DNA of 64,000 nucleotides from NCBI RefSeq assembly GCF_037974355.1, contig NZ_CP150235.1, forward strand, positions 1,612,001-1,676,000, in the 5' to 3' direction. The notes beneath the pieces were generated by a model that did no database searches, was not told the DNA's origin, and saw only the letters and a program-made list of their open reading frames with translations. Below, piece by piece: positions 43,071-52,518 of this stretch; the first letter of the stretch is position 1, and the number at the start of each line of letters is the position of its first letter. This DNA comes from Paenibacillus sp. FSL R5-0517 (GTDB lineage Bacteria; Bacillota; Bacilli; Paenibacillales; Paenibacillaceae). Made by a program: the position numbers and the translations under genes.

Positions 43071-44069
43071 ATGAATATCAAGAATTGGAAAAGCGTAGCG
43101 TCCCTGCTAAGTGCAGCGGCACTCGCACTGGCTTTGGCCGGTTGTGGCAATGCAACAACGAACGAGGGCACAGGAACTTCGCAGCAACCGGCACAGGAGC
43201 AGTCCCAAGGCCAGGCGCAGACGGACCTCAAAACGCAATATCCACTGACCGTTACGGATGCAACGGGTGAATCGTTTACTTTTGAAAAGGCGCCAGCCAA
43301 AATTGTATCCGTGTCACCAGCTGAGACAGAGTCCCTGTTTGCCCTTGGATTGGATGAACAGATCGTTGGTGTATCCGACTATGATGATTATCCGGAAGCA
43401 GCAACAACCAAAGCGAAAATGGGTGGCATCACCAAGCCCAACGAAGAGTCCATCATTGCATCTGAAGCCGACATTGTCTTTACAGGTATCTCGATGAGTG
43501 AGGATGCCGTGAAGAAGCTGCGCGAACTCGGTATTACCATTTTCAAAACGGATCCTAAATCCATTGACGATGTGATGAACAATATCGAAACCTTCGGTAA
43601 AATTACCGATCATCAGGAAAAAGCACAAGAAATCATCACTCAGATGAAACAGGACGTGACGGATGTAACCGAAGCGGTGAAGGCCGTTAAACCGGAAGAG
43701 AAGAAAAAAGTATACGTTGAATTCTCCCCAGGTTGGTCGGTAGGTAAAGGTGAGTTCATGGACGAACTGATCACTGTAGCCGGAGGAACCAATATCGCTT
43801 CAAACGAAGAAGGCTGGTACCAAATCAATGAAGAAAACGTGATTGCCTCTAACCCCGATGTAATCTTGTATGCCAACGATGTAATTGATGAAAACTCCAA
43901 AACACTGGATCAGATCATCAAGGCGCGCAGCGGCTGGGATCAAATTACGGCTGTGAAAAATGACGCGGTTATTGGCCTGGATGCCAACCTGCTGAGCCGT
44001 CCGGGTCCACGGGTAACTCAAGGGTTGAAAGAAGTAGCCAAAGCGATCTATCCTGACTTGTTCCAATGA
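43071..44069 (+). CDS. btuF: Cobalamin/corrinoid ABC transporter substrate-binding lipoprotein
   Basis: The extracellular receptor of a corrinoid importer, 332 residues. The signal peptide ends in the lipobox ALAGC (C25), followed by a Thr/Gln-rich linker. The mature domain is the helical-backbone (TroA/BtuF) fold with PAKIVSVSPAETESLFALG, VVGVSDYDDYP-type sequence and the C-terminal ALNANLLSRPGPR-like stretch (here GLDANLLSRPGPRV). ATG 43071 follows AAGGGGAG; the longer frame from 42957 starts inside a repeat. A cobalamin substrate is inferred from the riboswitch and the cob genes, since siderophore receptors look similar. Confidence 0.88.
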   Translation: MNIKNWKSVASLLSAAALALALAGCGNATTNEGTGTSQQPAQEQSQGQAQTDLKTQYPLTVTDATGESFTFEKAPAKIVSVSPAETESLFALGLDEQIVGVSDYDDYPEAATTKAKMGGITKPNEESIIASEADIVFTGISMSEDAVKKLRELGITIFKTDPKSIDDVMNNIETFGKITDHQEKAQEIITQMKQDVTDVTEAVKAVKPEEKKKVYVEFSPGWSVGKGEFMDELITVAGGTNIASNEEGWYQINEENVIASNPDVILYANDVIDENSKTLDQIIKARSGWDQITAVKNDAVIGLDANLLSRPGPRVTQGLKEVAKAIYPDLFQ

Positions 44070-45112
44070 GTAAAAAGCTGATCCTGTTCGGAACGACGGG
44101 CATGGTGCTGCTGGTGCTTACCGTGCTCATCTGCACGGGCATTGGTTCAGTAGCTTTGCCAATTCGGGATATTGCCGGCATCCTGATTCACAAAATTCCC
44201 TGGGTGGGCGACTGGATTACACCGGATTGGAATAAGGCAGCCGAACAGATTATCTGGAAAGTGCGTTTTCCGCGTGTACTGCTTGCTGTGCTCGTGGGGG
44301 CTTCACTGGCTATTGCGGGTGCGGGCTTCCAGGGTGTGCTGCGTAATCCGCTGGCCGATCCGTTTACGCTCGGTGTATCATCCGGTGCGTCGGTAGGGGC
44401 GGCTTTCCTGATTTTCTTCGGATTGCAGTACGCACTGATCGGAATCTGGACGTTACCTCTAATTGCATTTTTGACGGGTGTAATCACGTTATGGTTTGTG
44501 ATGGCACTGGCTCGTGAAGGGCGTAAAATACCAACACACAGCCTCATTCTGGCTGGTGTGGTCATGCAAAGTTTCCTGGGAGCAGTTGTTTCCTTCCTGT
44601 CGACCATGTCGAAACAGACGATTAATGAAATTATATACTGGACGATGGGAAGTCTGGCATTACGCGGGTGGTCGTATACGGCCATCCTTTTCCCGTATTT
44701 TCTGCTGGGGCTGGTCTTTCTCTGGAGCCGGGCACGCTCGTTAAATGTGCTTGCGCTGGGAGAACGTCAAGCGGCACATATCGGGATCGGCGTGGACAGG
44801 CTTAAGCTCTCCGTGCTGGCAGTCGGCACACTGCTGACCGCAGGGGCTGTCTCGGTATCCGGTGTCATCGGATTCGTTGGATTGGTGATCCCGCATATGT
44901 TGCGGCTGCTGGTGGGGCCGGATTATCGACTGTTGGTACCTTTATCAGCCATTGGTGGAGCGATCTTCATGGTGTGGGCCGATACCATCGCAAGGTCGTT
45001 GCTGGCGCCCACTGAAATTCCGCTCGGGGTCGTCACCGCCTTTGTTGGTGCGCCGTTCTTTGCTTACCTGCTGCACCGGAATAAAAAGTTGCAGAAGGGG
45101 ATGATGCCATGA
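44066..45112 (+). CDS. btuC: FecCD-family permease (cobalamin importer)
   Basis: A 348-residue integral membrane permease with about ten helices, of the BtuC/FecCD family. Signatures: VRFPRVLLAVLVGASLAIAGAGFQGVLRNPLADPFTLGVSSGAS and GFVGLVIPHMLRLLVGPDYR. It forms the channel with BtuF and the BtuD ATPase. Its start overlaps the btuF stop by 4 nt, and its stop overlaps btuD by 4 nt. Confidence 0.9.
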   Translation: MSKKLILFGTTGMVLLVLTVLICTGIGSVALPIRDIAGILIHKIPWVGDWITPDWNKAAEQIIWKVRFPRVLLAVLVGASLAIAGAGFQGVLRNPLADPFTLGVSSGASVGAAFLIFFGLQYALIGIWTLPLIAFLTGVITLWFVMALAREGRKIPTHSLILAGVVMQSFLGAVVSFLSTMSKQTINEIIYWTMGSLALRGWSYTAILFPYFLLGLVFLWSRARSLNVLALGERQAAHIGIGVDRLKLSVLAVGTLLTAGAVSVSGVIGFVGLVIPHMLRLLVGPDYRLLVPLSAIGGAIFMVWADTIARSLLAPTEIPLGVVTAFVGAPFFAYLLHRNKKLQKGMMP

Positions 45113-45915
45113 ATTCCAGTACCGGTTCAAACTCACTTATTTCCATTAAGGGAGCTGGGAAGTCATATGGTGATCATCAGGCATTGCGCAGTGTAGACTG
45201 GCATGTTGATGAAGGTGACTGGTGGGGAATTGTTGGTCCAAACGGTAGCGGCAAGTCCACTCTGATCCAGCTTATTGCCGGAACGGAACAGTTAAGCGAA
45301 GGTCAGATCCGTATCGATGCTCGAGATATCAGCTCATACAGCCGTAAGGACCTGTCACGCATGATCGCTGTATTGCAGCAGGACGGCTTGCCACCCATCT
45401 CTTATCCTGTACGAGACGTGGTGGAGATGGGGCGATATCCGTACCAGAACTGGCTGGGGCGGGAAGCGGGTGATGGGGCACTTGTGGTAGACAGGGTACT
45501 TGAAGATCTGGGATTGACGGAGCTCGCGGACAGACCTCTGGATGCACTCAGCGGCGGACAACGGCAGCGGGTCGCACTAGCAAAAGTCATGGCTCAGGAG
45601 CCACGGTTGTTGCTGCTGGACGAGCCGACTACGTTTCTGGATATTAAATATCAATTGCAATTCATGGAGTTGTTATCGGCCTGGCGACAGAGAAATAACA
45701 TTACGATTGTAGCTGTGCTGCATGATCTGAATCTGGCCGCATTATTTTGCGATCACATTCTGGCGCTGCGTGAGGGCATGGCGGTTGGAAAGGGCACACC
45801 TCATACGTTAATCAACGAAGCGAATATTCAGGACATATTTCGCGTCAAACCCGCAATTGTCTCCCATCCCGACCATGCCATACCTCAACTGCTGCTACGG
45901 CGGGACATCGATTAA
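45109..45915 (+). CDS. btuD: ABC transporter ATPase (cobalamin importer)
   Basis: A 268-residue ATPase. Walker A GPNGSGKS (43-50), signature LSGGQRQR, Walker B LLLLDEPTTFLDIK and switch His in VLHDLNLA are complete. It couples with the FecCD permease upstream, and the cobT gene starts 45 nt after its stop. In Firmicutes such ATPases also serve siderophore uptake, but the riboswitch in front of the operon points to corrinoids. Confidence 0.9.
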   Translation: MNSSTGSNSLISIKGAGKSYGDHQALRSVDWHVDEGDWWGIVGPNGSGKSTLIQLIAGTEQLSEGQIRIDARDISSYSRKDLSRMIAVLQQDGLPPISYPVRDVVEMGRYPYQNWLGREAGDGALVVDRVLEDLGLTELADRPLDALSGGQRQRVALAKVMAQEPRLLLLDEPTTFLDIKYQLQFMELLSAWRQRNNITIVAVLHDLNLAALFCDHILALREGMAVGKGTPHTLINEANIQDIFRVKPAIVSHPDHAIPQLLLRRDID

Positions 45916-45960
45916 TTGAAGCGGGGCAACCCATATTTTGATGAAGGAAGTGCTGGTTGT

Positions 45961-47082
45961 ATGAATAATGAACAGATGTTGGAGCAAATAACCAAAAGGA
46001 TTACCGCTCCTAATCAGGAAGTGGCGGCAGAAACCTCTGCGCACGTGGATTCGTTGACGAAGCCGCCAGGGAGTCTGGGCAAATTGGAAGAGCTGGTGAT
46101 CCGCCTGGCTGGCATGACGGGTAATGCACGTCCGCGTTTTGATCACAGGGCGGTCATTGTCATGGCCGCAGATCACGGCGTAGTGGAAGAAGGCATCAGT
46201 GCTTTTCCTGCTGAAGTAACTCCGCAGATGGTCCAGAATTTCCTCGCTGGGGGCGCTGCGGTGAATGTGCTTGCCCGTCACGCCGGAGCTGATGTGATCT
46301 GTGTGGATATCGGTGTGAATGCCGATCTTGAACATCCAGACCTGCTTTCCCATAAAATTCGCAAAGGCACGGCCAACATGGCCCGAGGTGCAGCGATGAC
46401 CCGGGATGAGGCCGTTCGGGCTATCCTTGCAGGAGCCAAAGTTGTATCGGCAGAGGTGGCGAAGGGAACACAGCTGTTTGTCACTGGAGAGATGGGAATC
46501 GGCAACACCACTGCAAGTGCTGCGGTAATGAGCGCACTAACCGGAGTTGCACCTGCCGCCGCCGTGGGGAGAGGTACCGGAATTGATGATGCAGGCTTGC
46601 AGCGCAAGGCTGCTGTAGTCAGCCGGGCACTTAGTGTAAACGCTCCGAACCCGGAAGATGCACTGGATGTTCTATGCAAAGTGGGTGGACTGGAGATTGC
46701 TGGACTCACGGGGGTTATCCTCGCAGCAGCTGCTCATCGTTGCCCGGTTGTTGTAGACGGGTTCATCTCTACCGCCGCGGCGCTGGTTGCGAGACAACTT
46801 GCACCGCTGAGTACCGCTTATATGATCGCTTCTCATACTTCACATGAAAATGGACATGGAGCGCTGCTGCGTGAACTGGATCTGAAATCGATGCTGGATC
46901 TGGACATGCGTCTGGGTGAAGGCACAGGTGGTGTGCTCAGTCTTCATCTGATTGACGCAGCATGCCTTATTCTGAACGAGATGGCGACCTTTGCAAGCGC
47001 GGGTGTCTCGGACGGGACAAGCCCTGCTTCGGACTCCGCTGCGTCGGATGACTCATCCGTGCAAAGAGAGGATTCCCGATGA
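45961..47082 (+). CDS. cobT: Nicotinate-nucleotide--dimethylbenzimidazole phosphoribosyltransferase
   Basis: Activates the lower ligand base to alpha-ribazole phosphate. The 373-residue protein has the CobT landmarks DSLTKPPGSLGKLEELV, VVIVMAADHGVVEEGISAFP, GEMGIGNTTASAAV and the catalytic Glu, E320, in LGEGTGG. A ~25-residue acidic, Ser-rich tail follows. ATG 45961, after GAAGGAAG, is chosen; the frame extends to a TTG at 45916. The stop overlaps cobU by 4 nt. Confidence 0.94.
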   Translation: MNNEQMLEQITKRITAPNQEVAAETSAHVDSLTKPPGSLGKLEELVIRLAGMTGNARPRFDHRAVIVMAADHGVVEEGISAFPAEVTPQMVQNFLAGGAAVNVLARHAGADVICVDIGVNADLEHPDLLSHKIRKGTANMARGAAMTRDEAVRAILAGAKVVSAEVAKGTQLFVTGEMGIGNTTASAAVMSALTGVAPAAAVGRGTGIDDAGLQRKAAVVSRALSVNAPNPEDALDVLCKVGGLEIAGLTGVILAAAAHRCPVVVDGFISTAAALVARQLAPLSTAYMIASHTSHENGHGALLRELDLKSMLDLDMRLGEGTGGVLSLHLIDAACLILNEMATFASAGVSDGTSPASDSAASDDSSVQREDSR

Positions 47083-47639
47083 GCGTACTGGTGACGGGCG
47101 GGGCACGCAGTGGCAAAAGCTCCTTTGCCGAACGTCTCTGCATGCAGCGTTCCTCGGAGGCCTGGTATGTGGCGACAGCCCAGGCGTACGATGATGAAAT
47201 GCGTGAGCGTATCGCCATGCATCAGCAGCAGCGCGAGGCATCGGGGTATCTGTGGCATACGATGGAAGAGCCGATGCATCTGCCTGCTTTGATTAATCGC
47301 ATGGGTGAAGGGCACACAGGGACTTCTGCACCCACCATTCTGGTGGATTGCCTGACGCTTTGGCTGACGAATGTTTTGTTAGCACATGAGCATGACGAGA
47401 AGCAGGTGTTACAGGGACATTTGGATGCGCTGGTTGAAGCGATTCGAATCTATCCCGGTTTGCTCGTTCTTGTTACAAATGAAGTGGGGGACGGGATCGT
47501 ACCGGAATATGCCCTTGGCAGGAAATATCGGGATTTGGCCGGTGTATTAAATCAGCGCATTGCGGCGATATGCGGTGAAGTGTTTCTGGTAACCGTAGGC
47601 ATTGCGACTGAACTGAAAAGCAAGGAGTACCGCTTATGA
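47079..47639 (+). CDS. cobU: Bifunctional adenosylcobinamide kinase/guanylyltransferase
   Basis: Phosphorylates adenosylcobinamide and transfers GMP to make AdoCbi-GDP. The 186-residue CobU protein has the P-loop GGARSGKS (residues 7-14), WYVATAQAYDDEMRERIAMHQ with the guanylylation histidine region, and DCLTLWLTNVLL. It overlaps cobT upstream and cobS downstream by 4 nt each, a typical cobTUS arrangement. Confidence 0.94.
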   Translation: MSVLVTGGARSGKSSFAERLCMQRSSEAWYVATAQAYDDEMRERIAMHQQQREASGYLWHTMEEPMHLPALINRMGEGHTGTSAPTILVDCLTLWLTNVLLAHEHDEKQVLQGHLDALVEAIRIYPGLLVLVTNEVGDGIVPEYALGRKYRDLAGVLNQRIAAICGEVFLVTVGIATELKSKEYRL

Positions 47640-48526
47640 AGGATGGCACGCCTGCTCCTCAGCGCAAAAATGCCGCGGCAGCCGCTTTTCAATTTTTGTC
47701 CCGTTTCCCTGTCAAAATGCACATCGATTTTGTCCCGCCGCTGCTGCGTGAAAGTGTTGTTTTTTATCCGCTGGTCGGTGCTGCAATCGGTCTGTGTGTC
47801 TGGCTCGCGGGAGCCTTAAGCGGTGCAGTGCTTCCCGCCTTTCCGGCTGCCGTCCTGACCTTGACGCTATGGGTGTGGCTCACTGGTGGGCTTCATCTTG
47901 ACGGATGGATGGATACGGCAGATGGTTTGCTCAGTTATCGTACTCGTGAGCGAATGCTGGAGATTATGAAGGACAGCCGTGTGGGGGCCATGGGCGTGAT
48001 CGCCTGCGTCTTGTTGCTGATGATGAAAGCGGCGCTGATCGCCGATTTCATTGCCCGGGGCCACTGGGTGTATGGTGCGCTGTTGATCCTGCCCATGATC
48101 TGGAGCCGCTGGTTCATGGTGTATGCGATTTCTGCATGGCCGAATGCGCGCGGAGATGATGGACTTGCCGTATTGTTCAAAGGACTCGGTGAGCGGAAAG
48201 AGGTCCAGCGTGCACGCAGCTCAGCCGTGGGGCTGACCTTGATCGCAGGGGCAGTTACGTTTGCCGCGGTGTGGCTTTTCAAGCCGGATATGGGGATTGC
48301 AGATGCAATGCTGAGTGGTCTGGGAACACTGCCATGGTGGCTATACCCGGTGACGGCCGTTATTATACTGCCTGTGGCGTGTTATTACATCGGCCGATTC
48401 GTGGCTGCGCGGATCAGTGAACGACTCGGCGGTTTAACCGGGGATACGTATGGTGCCATGAATGAGCTACTGGAGGCGGCTTTGTTGACCGTGCTGAGCG
48501 TGCTTCAAGGACTGTTCTGGCTTTAA
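47636..48526 (+). CDS. cobS: Cobalamin synthase (adenosylcobinamide-GDP ribazoletransferase)
   Basis: A membrane enzyme that joins AdoCbi-GDP and alpha-ribazole (phosphate), the last assembly step. The 296-residue CobS family protein has FLSRFPVKM, the TGGLHLDGWMDTADGLLSYRTRERMLEIMKDSRVGAMGV active-site loop and about six to seven helices. The start overlaps cobU. It is followed by a 90-nt gap before cobQ. Confidence 0.94.
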   Translation: MKDGTPAPQRKNAAAAAFQFLSRFPVKMHIDFVPPLLRESVVFYPLVGAAIGLCVWLAGALSGAVLPAFPAAVLTLTLWVWLTGGLHLDGWMDTADGLLSYRTRERMLEIMKDSRVGAMGVIACVLLLMMKAALIADFIARGHWVYGALLILPMIWSRWFMVYAISAWPNARGDDGLAVLFKGLGERKEVQRARSSAVGLTLIAGAVTFAAVWLFKPDMGIADAMLSGLGTLPWWLYPVTAVIILPVACYYIGRFVAARISERLGGLTGDTYGAMNELLEAALLTVLSVLQGLFWL

Positions 48527-48616
48527 CTTTTGAAGTGTGAAGCAGTTTGGAGAGCGTTACGCATGAGGTTGGCAGCATGGTGATCTGGAGATAACACGTA
48601 GACAGGGGGAGAGATC

Positions 48617-50200
48617 GTGGAGGGTAAGCTTGTACAGCAAACAGCAGCAGTACTCATGCTGCAAGGGACGGCTTCCGATGTGGGTAAAAGTGTCATCACA
48701 ACGGCATTATGCCGTATATTCAAGCAGGATGGCTTTAAGCCAGCCCCGTTCAAGTCACAGAATATGGCGCTGAATTCCTATGTGACGGAAGATGGCAAGG
48801 AGATTGGTCGGGCCCAGGGGGCACAGGCCGAAGCCTGCGGTATTGAGGCGACTACCGACATGAACCCCATCTTGATCAAGCCGGTGCGGGACATGCATTC
48901 GCAGATCGTGGTGCATGGGGTACCTTTTGCCCAGATGAGTGCTTCGGACTACCGTCAGCATTTCCTGCCAGAAGCAAAGCAGACGGTTATGGATGCGTTG
49001 AACCGGTTGCGGGATACCTATGACATTGTCCTGATGGAAGGAGCGGGCAGTCCAGCCGAGATCAATCTGAAGGATCGGGATATCGTCAACATGAATCTGG
49101 CAGGTTGGGCCGATGCGCCGGTAATTTTGATCTCCGACATTGATCGCGGCGGGGTGTTTGCTTCCATTGTAGGTACGCTGGAGCTGCTGGAACCGCATGA
49201 AGTGGCTCGTGTCAAAGGGTTCATTATCAACAAGTTCCGAGGCGATCTGTCCCTGTTGCAGCCGGGACTCGACTGGCTCGAAGAACGGACAGGCATTCCA
49301 GTATTAGGGGTATTGCCTTACATAAGAGATATTCAGATTGAAGCGGAAGATTCAGTGGTGCTGGACTCCATGCGTCATGGGAAATTCGGCAAAACCGAGC
49401 TGGATCTGGCAGTGATTCGATATCCGCGAATTTCCAACTTTACAGACTTTGATGCCCTTTCCCGTGAACCGGATGTGAATGTGCGTTACGTGACATCGCC
49501 AGAGGAATTGGGCAGTCCGGATGCCATTCTTCTGCCGGGTACGAAGGATACGATAGGGGATCTGGGATTTCTGCGTGAGTCTGGTCTGGAGCAGGCAATC
49601 GCCAGCCAGACCGAGCGTGAGCATGTCCAGCTCGTAGGCATATGTGGCGGATACCAGATGCTGGGACGTCATCTGAAGGACCCATTTGCTGTGGAGGCAA
49701 ATCAGATTCAGGAAGCGAAGGGACTTGGCTGGCTTCCGCTATCGACAACGTTTCTTCAGAACAAACAGACGGTTAGAGCTTCCGGTCGAGTGCAGCCTGA
49801 TCATCCTGTTCGTCTGTATAGTGAACAAGATGCAGCTGACGCTTCATTACCTGTAAACGGATATGAGATTCATATGGGTGTTACGGAGTGTCACGAGCCG
49901 GAGCATGTCACCGGATTGTTTGAAATCTCCCATCCAGGTGGTGAACCATTCCATGAAGGCTGGGGCACAACGGATGGCAGGGTGTGGGGAACTTATCTGC
50001 ATGGTTTGTTTGAAAGTGATCAATTCCGACGTTCATGGCTGAATGGTTTGCGTGTTGGAAAAGGACTCGTTCCGCTTCAGGAGACATACAGTGCGCATGA
50101 ACGTAAAGAGATGGAGTTCGATCGGGTAGCCGAATCATTGCGTTCGGCATTGGATATGCAGCGTGTGTACGAGATAATGGGTATTAAGTTACCGGAGTGA
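48617..50200 (+). CDS. cobQ: Cobyric acid synthase
   Basis: Amidates four side chains of adenosylcobyrinic a,c-diamide using glutamine and ATP. The 527-residue protein has an N-terminal dethiobiotin-synthetase-like ATP domain (LQGTASDVGKSVITTALCR; LMEGAGSPAEINL; ISDIDRGGVFAS) and a C-terminal class I glutaminase-like domain with nucleophile C343 in GICGGYQMLG and H462 in YLHGLF. GTG 48617 follows GGGGGAGAG. It is the only recognisable corrin-ring gene in this window, so the rest of de novo synthesis, if present, lies elsewhere. Confidence 0.94.
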   Translation: MEGKLVQQTAAVLMLQGTASDVGKSVITTALCRIFKQDGFKPAPFKSQNMALNSYVTEDGKEIGRAQGAQAEACGIEATTDMNPILIKPVRDMHSQIVVHGVPFAQMSASDYRQHFLPEAKQTVMDALNRLRDTYDIVLMEGAGSPAEINLKDRDIVNMNLAGWADAPVILISDIDRGGVFASIVGTLELLEPHEVARVKGFIINKFRGDLSLLQPGLDWLEERTGIPVLGVLPYIRDIQIEAEDSVVLDSMRHGKFGKTELDLAVIRYPRISNFTDFDALSREPDVNVRYVTSPEELGSPDAILLPGTKDTIGDLGFLRESGLEQAIASQTEREHVQLVGICGGYQMLGRHLKDPFAVEANQIQEAKGLGWLPLSTTFLQNKQTVRASGRVQPDHPVRLYSEQDAADASLPVNGYEIHMGVTECHEPEHVTGLFEISHPGGEPFHEGWGTTDGRVWGTYLHGLFESDQFRRSWLNGLRVGKGLVPLQETYSAHERKEMEFDRVAESLRSALDMQRVYEIMGIKLPE

Positions 50201-50345
50201 GCAGGAGAACAGAGTCAACAGCCGATCTGAGCGAGAAAACATCAAGTGATATAATCAGTATGGGAATGTGATTAATACGCTCAGGTATTGATTATGAAAT
50301 GGATTAAATGCATTTGTTAATCGTCATAAAACAGTTCTTATACAA

Positions 50346-50408
50346 CAATACCCCCATGTCCGACATACCTTTCTCTAGAAACGGAATGTTAGCGGCATGG
50401 GGGTATTG
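50346..50408. terminator. Long hairpin between cobQ and the chemoreceptor gene
   Basis: CAATACCCCCATG (50346-50358) and CATGGGGGTATTG (50396-50408) are perfect 13-bp complements; the loop holds a second pairing, CCGACAT with ATGTTAGCGG. No clear T-run follows on the + strand. It is probably a bidirectional terminator for these convergent genes. Confidence 0.65.
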
Positions 50409-50466
50409 TATATCCTATGATTAAACAAGGTTTAAATCAGGTGATGATGGGTTAATGGTTTACCTG

Positions 50467-52167
50467 TTAGTTTATTTTGAATTTCTTCATGGCGGATTGC
50501 AGCTCTACAGCTTGTTCATGCAGATGGCGAACCGTATCCGAATGTGAATCCATCTCGCTGAGTTGAAGATCTGCTGTTGAAGCAATCTGTAACATGCTCT
50601 CACGGGATTTGGACGTAATCTGTGCCGTTTCTTCCACGGACGCACTTACTTCTTCAGCACCAGCGGATACTTGTTGTGTCGAAGCAGAGACGGTCTGAAT
50701 GGTCAGATTGACGTTCTGGATCAATTCATTCAGTTGCTGGAAGGCTGAGCCTGCTTGTTGAACAACAGTTGTACCTGAACCAATCTCCTGGGTAACACGG
50801 TTCATGGCATCAACAGACCGTTCAGCGTCTTCTCGAATGGTGCCCAGATAATCCGAGATTTCCTCTGTGGCTGTTTTGGATTGTTCGGCAAGTTTGCGAA
50901 CTTCTCCGGCAACGACAGCGAATCCGCGGCCATGCTCTCCGGCACGTGCTGCTTCAATGGAGGCGTTGAGTGACAGCATGTTGATCTGTTTGGTGATTTC
51001 AAAAATGGAAGCAACAATGGTACCTACGGCTACCGAACGTTCATTCATGGTCTCCACATACCGTAGTGATTCACTTGCTGTCTGGCCTACACGTTCCATC
51101 TGCTCAACGGCATTCTGAGCCAATCGGTTACCGTTAACTGCTTCATTGGCTGCTTCCCCAATCTGCTCGGATACTTCGGCAGAAGATGAAGCAATATGCA
51201 TGATGCCCTGCGTAATTTCCTCCATGGCTCTGGCGTTCTCGGATGCGCTTGACGCAATGCTGATGCTGCCTTTCTCTGCATCTTCTGCAGAGCGGCTGGA
51301 GTTCCGTACCATACCAGACATCGATTCAACCCGTTGAAGCAGGTCATTGGAGCCTGACACCACTTCATTGGACGTGGACAAGGCACGGCTGATCATTTCT
51401 TTCAGATTATGTGTCATCGTCTGGAAGCTTGAAGCGAGCTGGGCAATTTCATCTTTGCCTTTGATCTGGAGTTCAGCGGTCAGATCACCTTGGGATATTT
51501 GTTTACTATGTTGGACAAGCTTGATGATCGGTTTGGTTACTCTTTTGATCATACTAGTGGAGATCAGCCAACCGAGCACAAAGACTAATGCTGTAATCCC
51601 AAGACATAGCCAGAAAATTTGGGTAATCTTATCCTGAATGAATTGGGCGTCCATGCTCACAGCCATAATCATATTACTACCTGCAATTGGAATGAATGCT
51701 GCTTTATGTACACCAAAGGAGTCCGAATAGACTTCGCTGATTACCATTTCTTTGCTCTCGATGGCTGTGTTCATTGCTGGCTCTACAGTGATCTCATCCT
51801 GGGCTTTCATACCTGAGGAAGAGTTGGCTACAACGACTTTGGCTGAGCCGTCCTGAATAGCAACAACGTAAGCCGCATCTAGATTATGTTCTTTTGCTTT
51901 TTCGGCCAGATACGATTCCACGGTCATGGCAGCACCTTCTGAACCGGCTCCGCCACTCTGTACCTGTAGGATTTTGGAGGCAGAAGTATTCTTGTATATA
52001 TCCTGAATGGACGTGTTTAGGACTTTGTCGAACTGCGGTAGAACGTAACTTTGAATAATATTCATCGACACGGCATAGAAACTAATACTGAACAACAGAG
52101 AAGCAACCAGCAGAACGAGGAACAAGGTGCCTCTGATTTTACCGGCAACGGTGCGATTACGAAACAT
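50467..52167 (-). CDS. Methyl-accepting chemotaxis protein
   Basis: A 566-residue chemoreceptor. It has an N-terminal membrane helix (about 13-35), an extracytoplasmic sensor (about 36-185, single-Cache-like), a second helix (about 186-208), a HAMP domain (210-262) and a long cytoplasmic signalling hairpin. The hairpin tip [34 protein letters not shown] is the region that contacts CheA/CheW. The ligand cannot be read from the sequence. ATG 52167 has AAAGGATG upstream. No other chemotaxis gene is nearby. Confidence 0.93.
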   Translation of the reverse strand: MFRNRTVAGKIRGTLFLVLLVASLLFSISFYAVSMNIIQSYVLPQFDKVLNTSIQDIYKNTSASKILQVQSGGAGSEGAAMTVESYLAEKAKEHNLDAAYVVAIQDGSAKVVVANSSSGMKAQDEITVEPAMNTAIESKEMVISEVYSDSFGVHKAAFIPIAGSNMIMAVSMDAQFIQDKITQIFWLCLGITALVFVLGWLISTSMIKRVTKPIIKLVQHSKQISQGDLTAELQIKGKDEIAQLASSFQTMTHNLKEMISRALSTSNEVVSGSNDLLQRVESMSGMVRNSSRSAEDAEKGSISIASSASENARAMEEITQGIMHIASSSAEVSEQIGEAANEAVNGNRLAQNAVEQMERVGQTASESLRYVETMNERSVAVGTIVASIFEITKQINMLSLNASIEAARAGEHGRGFAVVAGEVRKLAEQSKTATEEISDYLGTIREDAERSVDAMNRVTQEIGSGTTVVQQAGSAFQQLNELIQNVNLTIQTVSASTQQVSAGAEEVSASVEETAQITSKSRESMLQIASTADLQLSEMDSHSDTVRHLHEQAVELQSAMKKFKIN

Positions 52168-52518
52168 ATGATCATCCTTTCACGTCAAGTTCATTAACAT
52201 TATCGCTTTTCCGTACTCATAAGACCTATCTACCAATGAAGAAAGACCTAAATTATATGTTGAGAAAACTTGGGAATAAGCGGATATACCTATATTACAA
52301 AATTAACCGGAGGTTGAATAGAACAATTTTCACGAATTGGTGTATTTTTTTCAGAAATTGATGAATCTGTTACATACATATTACATAATATCAATTAATA
52401 CCTACCAGAATAGTTTGTTATATGGTATATTGTAAAATGTCTTGTTGGAAGTACAAGAAATAGAAGAGAAAATCGGATATGTTCCGGTTACACACATGCC
52501 TGAGGAGGATTTAAAGAA
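52168..52518. other. 351-bp divergent spacer between the chemoreceptor and tcyP
   Basis: No gene is seen in it. It is AT-rich and must contain the promoters of the two divergent genes. On the minus strand, GCGATAAT lies about 50 bp before the chemoreceptor start and resembles a sigma-D -10, but no matching TAAA -35 was found. The tcyP side ends in GAGGAGGA, a strong ribosome site. Confidence 0.4.

Noticed and set aside
52168..52260. Sigma-D type promoter for the chemoreceptor
   Set aside because: GCGATAAT resembles a -10, but no TAAA-like -35 sits at the right distance.
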